A stretch of 64,000 nucleotides of DNA from Pyrus communis (taxonomy: Eukaryota > Streptophyta > Magnoliopsida > Rosales > Rosaceae), in the NCBI RefSeq assembly GCF_963583255.1, contig NC_084806.1, forward strand, positions 27,654,435-27,718,434. The letters are read 5' to 3'. Numbering within the stretch: position 1 is the first letter of the stretch; every line of letters starts with the position of its first letter. Below, piece after piece: positions 59,873 to 64,000 of this stretch. The translations under genes and the position numbers were made by a program. The notes under the pieces are model-generated. The model saw nothing but the letters and a program-made list of their open reading frames with translations. It had not been told where the DNA came from and searched no databases.

Positions 59873-62800
59873 CATACATAAATATATACATAGCTCTATA
59901 TCCAAGCCCCACAAAATCAAGGAAAGAGATATCTCCATCGATTTTTGACAGTCAAATGAGAGCCCCAAATCTTGGAAATTTGAAACCCTAGCTAGGGGGT
60001 ATCTTTGGGTCAAGATCACTCAAGTGTGGGTGGGTTTCTTTTTAATTTCTTTTTACCATGTACCCACAGCCCACTTGATGAAAGAGGTTATAATTACCCC
60101 ATCATGATCTTTGATATGAAGTTTCAGTCAATTTTCAAGCATGTCTCTGTGATGGACTGAGACTGACAAATATGAAATCATCATCATTACTTGTTCTTTT
60201 TGTGATTTCTTTCTTGCATGCCACAATATATGAGCGCCATGCATGCATATTTAATTAATGTTTAAACAATTACACAAGGCAACCTAGACAACAACAAAAC
60301 ATATATACATTGAAATATTTTTTCTCTTTTATGCACTCGGGTTTATTTTTACCCCTTAATTATTCTTTTATTGACTCAAACCAAAGGCTAAAAATAATAT
60401 AGTGATGTGTAAGTGGAGAAAAAAAGCGCAGGAAATGACTTTATTAATGTTTTTGAAGGATAAACTGTTATTATCATTTGAGTAATGGTCAGGTCTGAAA
60501 TTGGTTATTAATTATGGACATGCAAATCAGGATTTGTCGTTCCAGCTGGCCATTGTATGAATTATCAATAACAACCAACTAGTAAATGAATAGGGTAAAT
60601 TAAAATAGAGAAGAGCGACAGGCAGCGCTCCTTTTTGTAGGTCTCTGTGGAAAAATTGCTCCAGAGGCCGTCTGCAGTACTAATATGCAATTTAATTAGC
60701 GTTTAATTAGTGTGCTACCTTGAAGGATTGCTCCAGAGGCCGTAGTACTCCTTATTATCTTGAACAGTAGTCGATCTTGAACCCTGCTGAGGTGATGGTA
60801 GCTGCTCACAAGACCTTCTTGGGTTCTGAAGTTCATACATCATGTCTTCAGTGGTGTCACCAGATGAAGCATTTTCATATACGTCACTTTGTCCTGTACC
60901 ACAAAACGATAAAATTAATTCATGCTAAGAACCCCCTAAGATAATTTTAATGTGCCACATTTAAATTTTCTGGAAAAGGTAGAGACATTATTAACCTGAA
61001 GAGGCCGCTGCTTTATCAGTGGTTTTCACCGTCCGGTACATCTGCAATGTTTGGAATTCATATTAATAAATAAATAATCATTTACATTAGAATAGGCAAT
61101 GCATCATTACACTAATAATTTGGGACATAATTTGACCAACTAAAAGACCAATTTATAACAAATATGTATACATGTCTGAACACAATGCAAGTACATACAG
61201 AAACATTGATATGGATGATGTTGCAAAATTCCATTATTCATGTATGAATGTATGTCTATGTATGTATATTGAATATGTGGGTCAAATAACTTGTTGGAGC
61301 AAATATTAGAAAATATGAAAATAACACCCTTTCTAAGAAATATGGTTAACACTATTTTTCATTCAATTATTAAAATTATAAAGTAAGAAAGACTAACAGA
61401 CTTGGAGATTGAGGCTTGTATAAATGCAATGTCCTAAAGACAGAATTTCACCCCAACTCTTGTACTTGTAGTTCGGTAGGCGTTTATCTCTCAGGATTCA
61501 ACAATCTATAATCCGAAGTCAAAGTACTTTAATTTTTAGACTCTAGCAAACTTCATATATTCCGTACTCTCAAGACACGACTCAGAGTTTGACTAACAAA
61601 AATACAAGACATTGGAGAAAACTCTTCTTTTTTTTTCTTCTGATTCATTAGACATGTGGGATGTTTGAGTTTATATAGAACTCAACCCACCCCTTTTGAA
61701 ACATTGTGACTGTTGTCTAAAGTTCCAACGAACAAACGCAACTCATGAATTTGGATTCAACTATAACACTTGACTCTTATTTTTCATTTATACAGAAATT
61801 AAATACTATAAATTAATGTTATAATATATAATTTCCAACCTAACTATGGTTAGAAATGCAGGACACGGTGTGTGGTTAGAATGGAACCCATATATGGATC
61901 TGATCTGAAGAAGATATCATTGAGAAATGATGATGTTTCTGTACTTGTTTATTTGTTTCTTTTTCTTTATATATATTTGTCTAATAATAATATATCCTAA
62001 TAAATACAAAAGATGGATTGATGGATGGGGTGTTTTAAGCTTGACTTCATTTTGAATTTCTTGGGCTTTGTCTTACTCGATTTCTGAAATCGATGCATAC
62101 ATCTCACATCTCAGAAGTCAGTAGCATACTCTCTCTTTCTCTCTTTCTCTCTCTGCAGAGGGGAGAGGGCTGAGAGGAAAGAGAGAGAGAAAGCATGGAT
62201 TATTTATCTCTCTAACTTAAGATGGACGGTTCATTTTTCCAAGTAAAAAGCTGTTCATTATGAGCTTGCAGAAGAAGAAGCAGAACCATCAGATCTAGTC
62301 TATCTATCGTTAATCTATTGCAAGTAGAAAGAAAACAGTCTCTTCTGTACTGCACAAAAACAACACCATTGGAGTTTGGCGCCCGCGCACACAGAGACAC
62401 ACACATTTATATTTTAATTCAATAATAAATAACACATAGCTAGCACCTTCTTAATGTATAATATTAAAACTAATGTAGTTTGTGAACATTTCAAACTGAG
62501 AGAGAGAAAGAGCTGCAATCAAGTTAATTGAGAGGTGACACATCTTCAAGAACCAATTAATTGAGATGGAAGCTGGAACAAAAGCCAAACATGTATGCTA
62601 GCTAGCTAGCTATATACACAAATGCAGTTAAAGGTTCCATAGCTACCTATTTCACAAAATTAGAAGAAGCAGAAGAAGAAGACAGATATAATAAAAGAAT
62701 CAAAGATAGGTTGTTACCTGTAAGTGAGATTTAACATGTGCCAAGGTGAGATCTTTGACATCCATTAGCTCAAGAACTGACTTTGGTGTTGCTCCTTATC

Positions 62801-63595
62801 ATAATTAAATTATAACCCACTAAATTAATAATTGAATTTAACAGAAAAATAAAATATAAAAAAATAGTTAGCGAGTGAGTGAGAGGAGTAAGAGAGTGAG
62901 TACTGACTTTCATGGCCACCCAAAAGCTCAACGGCGTGAACAAAGCGGGCATGAAGATTTGTAGTCCAACGCATCCGAGGGGCCCTCATGCTTCGTTTGG
63001 CCGGAAACCGAGAGAAAATCCGGGATCTTAGAAGGCCACCATGATGACCTTGATGATGATGATGATAAGCAGCTGCCTGAAATAGTGGGGTTGAACTAGA
63101 AATTGTAGAGGTAGAGGTTGCCGAATTATTATCGAAATTAACCGGCTTTTGTGAAGAAGAAAATGGGAAGAAATTATTAGGAGGACGAGGAGGATGAGGG
63201 TTTTGATAGAGTGGAATTCCTCTAATGGGTCTCAAACACCCAAGCAGCTCTTCCGATTGCTGTAATTGTTGTTGCACATCTGCTTGGGGAACTTGTGGAA
63301 AGTAATGGCTTTGCTGAAACTGAAAGGGATGGAAAAGATTGCCATTACCACCATTACAGCTAGTACTGGCTGTAATATTACTGCAGTGGTGGGGACGATG
63401 ATTGGTGTTCGAAAGCTCATCGGAGGTGGAGTTTCGGGAGTCCAAGGCTCTCTTCCAAAACCCCAAATCCATCTCCTCCTGATGACTATGATGACTGCTT
63501 CTCCTCCAACTAGTTGATGAAGAGGAGGACGAGGGTTTGCTGTTTGGAGGGCTAATTTGTAGAGATAAATCCGGTTGTGCAGGGAATAGCTCCAT
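58326..63595 (-). CDS. KAN2: KANADI2-like GARP transcription factor, six exons
   Basis: Exons (minus strand): 62908-63595, 62718-62794, 60996-61041, 60719-60893, 59385-59460, 58326-58475. All introns are GT-AG, phases agree, and the sum is 1212 nt, 403 residues. The start at 63595 gives MELFPAQPDLSLQISPPNSK, a KANADI2 N-terminus; an upstream in-frame TTG is not used. DLSLQI (about residues 9-14) is EAR-like, fitting a repressor. The GARP Myb-like DNA-binding domain spans about 203-260 (RAPRMRWTTNLHARF, then ATPKSVLELMDVKDL and LAHVKSHLQMYR), split by introns 1 and 2; the 77-nt exon 2 is typical of GARP genes. The C-terminus SPRKPNLEFTLGRSH matches the KANADI end motif. KANADI proteins act in the nucleus to set abaxial (lower-side) organ identity, opposing HD-ZIPIII and AS2 functions. 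Complete and apparently functional. Confidence 0.95.
59819..59867. repeat. (TC)24 microsatellite in intron 4 of the KANADI2-like gene
   Basis: Uninterrupted TC dinucleotide run inside 59461-60718; on the gene strand it reads GA. Such tracts vary readily in length. Confidence 0.95.
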
Positions 63596-63663
63596 CAATA
63601 ATTGATCTCCCCACCTCCCTCTTTAAATTTCCTTCTCCCAAGCCCTATGTAGATATGTGTGTA

Positions 63664-63698
<35 letters not shown>

Positions 63699-64000
63699 CT
63701 TGCTTATGATTCCCTCCTGTATGTCTATGAGCACTTTCTTCTTCCTTGTGCTGGGAAATAACAGTGTGTGTTTGTATATATGAAATAACAGTGTGTCTTT
63801 GTATATATATTGTGTGAGCTAGTCAGCTAGCTTCCTTGGTGATCTGATTAGGGTTAGGGATTTTCAGGTGTTGGACGGATTTCTGGGTATTTTTTGTTGA
63901 TGGGTTTTGATCAATTTGTGTGGGGGTAGTTGCAGAGAGATTTCACATTGAGATGAGAGAGAGAGGGGGCGCCGGGGAGGGGGGGAGAAGAAATGACAAG
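63596..64000 (-). promoter_or_regulatory. 5' leader/promoter region of the KANADI2-like gene
   Basis: Holds an (AT)13 run at 63671-63697, 75 bp upstream of the start codon, an imperfect duplication of AACAGTGTGTnTTTGTATATAT at about 63760-63805, and a GA/G-rich stretch at 63950-63990. The transcription start cannot be placed from sequence. The gene's upstream region continues beyond the window. Confidence 0.5.

Noticed and set aside
62825..63598. Single-exon reading of the KANADI2-like gene with a 257-residue product
   Set aside because: It uses a TTG as start and reads through the intron 1 donor. The real start is the ATG at 63595 and the frame joins exon 2 at 62794.

Overview
This window is nuclear DNA from a dicot plant. 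About 57 kb of nested transposable elements lie next to one intact host gene. That gene, at the right end on the minus strand, is a six-exon KANADI2-type GARP transcription factor (58326-63595), rebuilt here exon by exon. Plant hallmarks include Athila, Tekay and Tat-type Ty3/gypsy LTR elements, a CACTA transposon, a tRNA-derived SINE and GT-AG introns. The element mix and the KANADI2 sequence would suit a woody Rosaceae such as apple or pear, but that is a low-confidence inference.

Layout. 1-6806: the 5' two-thirds of a minus-strand, non-autonomous Athila-type element (5' LTR at the right); its 3' LTR lies left of the window. It sits inside an older Tat-derived element (copy A, 6807-9396). 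9397-12122: AT-rich spacer. 12123-25078: a decayed plus-strand Tekay-like gypsy element (copy C). Its left LTR was split by a Tat-derived element (copy B, 12706-16647, with target duplication), and its right LTR is truncated. About 25252-41581: a long-terminal-inverted-repeat DNA element, probably MULE-like. Its left terminal repeat was hit by a nearly new full-length Athila element (25402-40331, 2397-bp LTRs, TCCCT target duplication, 1806-residue gag-pol ORF). 41582-43526: spacer with a minisatellite and duplicated SINEs. 43527-47095 and 47350-52202: two more Tat-derived copies (D and E). About 52443-52803: hAT transposase remnant. 53686-56982: CACTA element with CTC target duplication and decayed transposase. 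56983-58325: spacer, then the KANADI2-like gene.

How the parts relate. Both Athila elements carry, between the pol end (or its deleted remnant) and the 3' LTR, an intact ORF on the opposite strand (223 and 225 aa). It encodes a coiled-coil protein with a proline-rich tail. Its N-terminal 180 residues differ at roughly 11 positions between two elements whose other parts have diverged far more. The smaller element has lost protease, RT, RNase H and integrase but keeps this antisense ORF and a 444-aa gag-derived ORF. Both elements also have a perfect 11-bp hairpin against the tRNA-Asp primer-binding site. The antisense ORF with its repeat-rich upstream region is the most interesting system in the window. 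The four Tat-derived copies form a second non-autonomous family that shares LTRs, a 3' tandem array and, at most, gag remnants.
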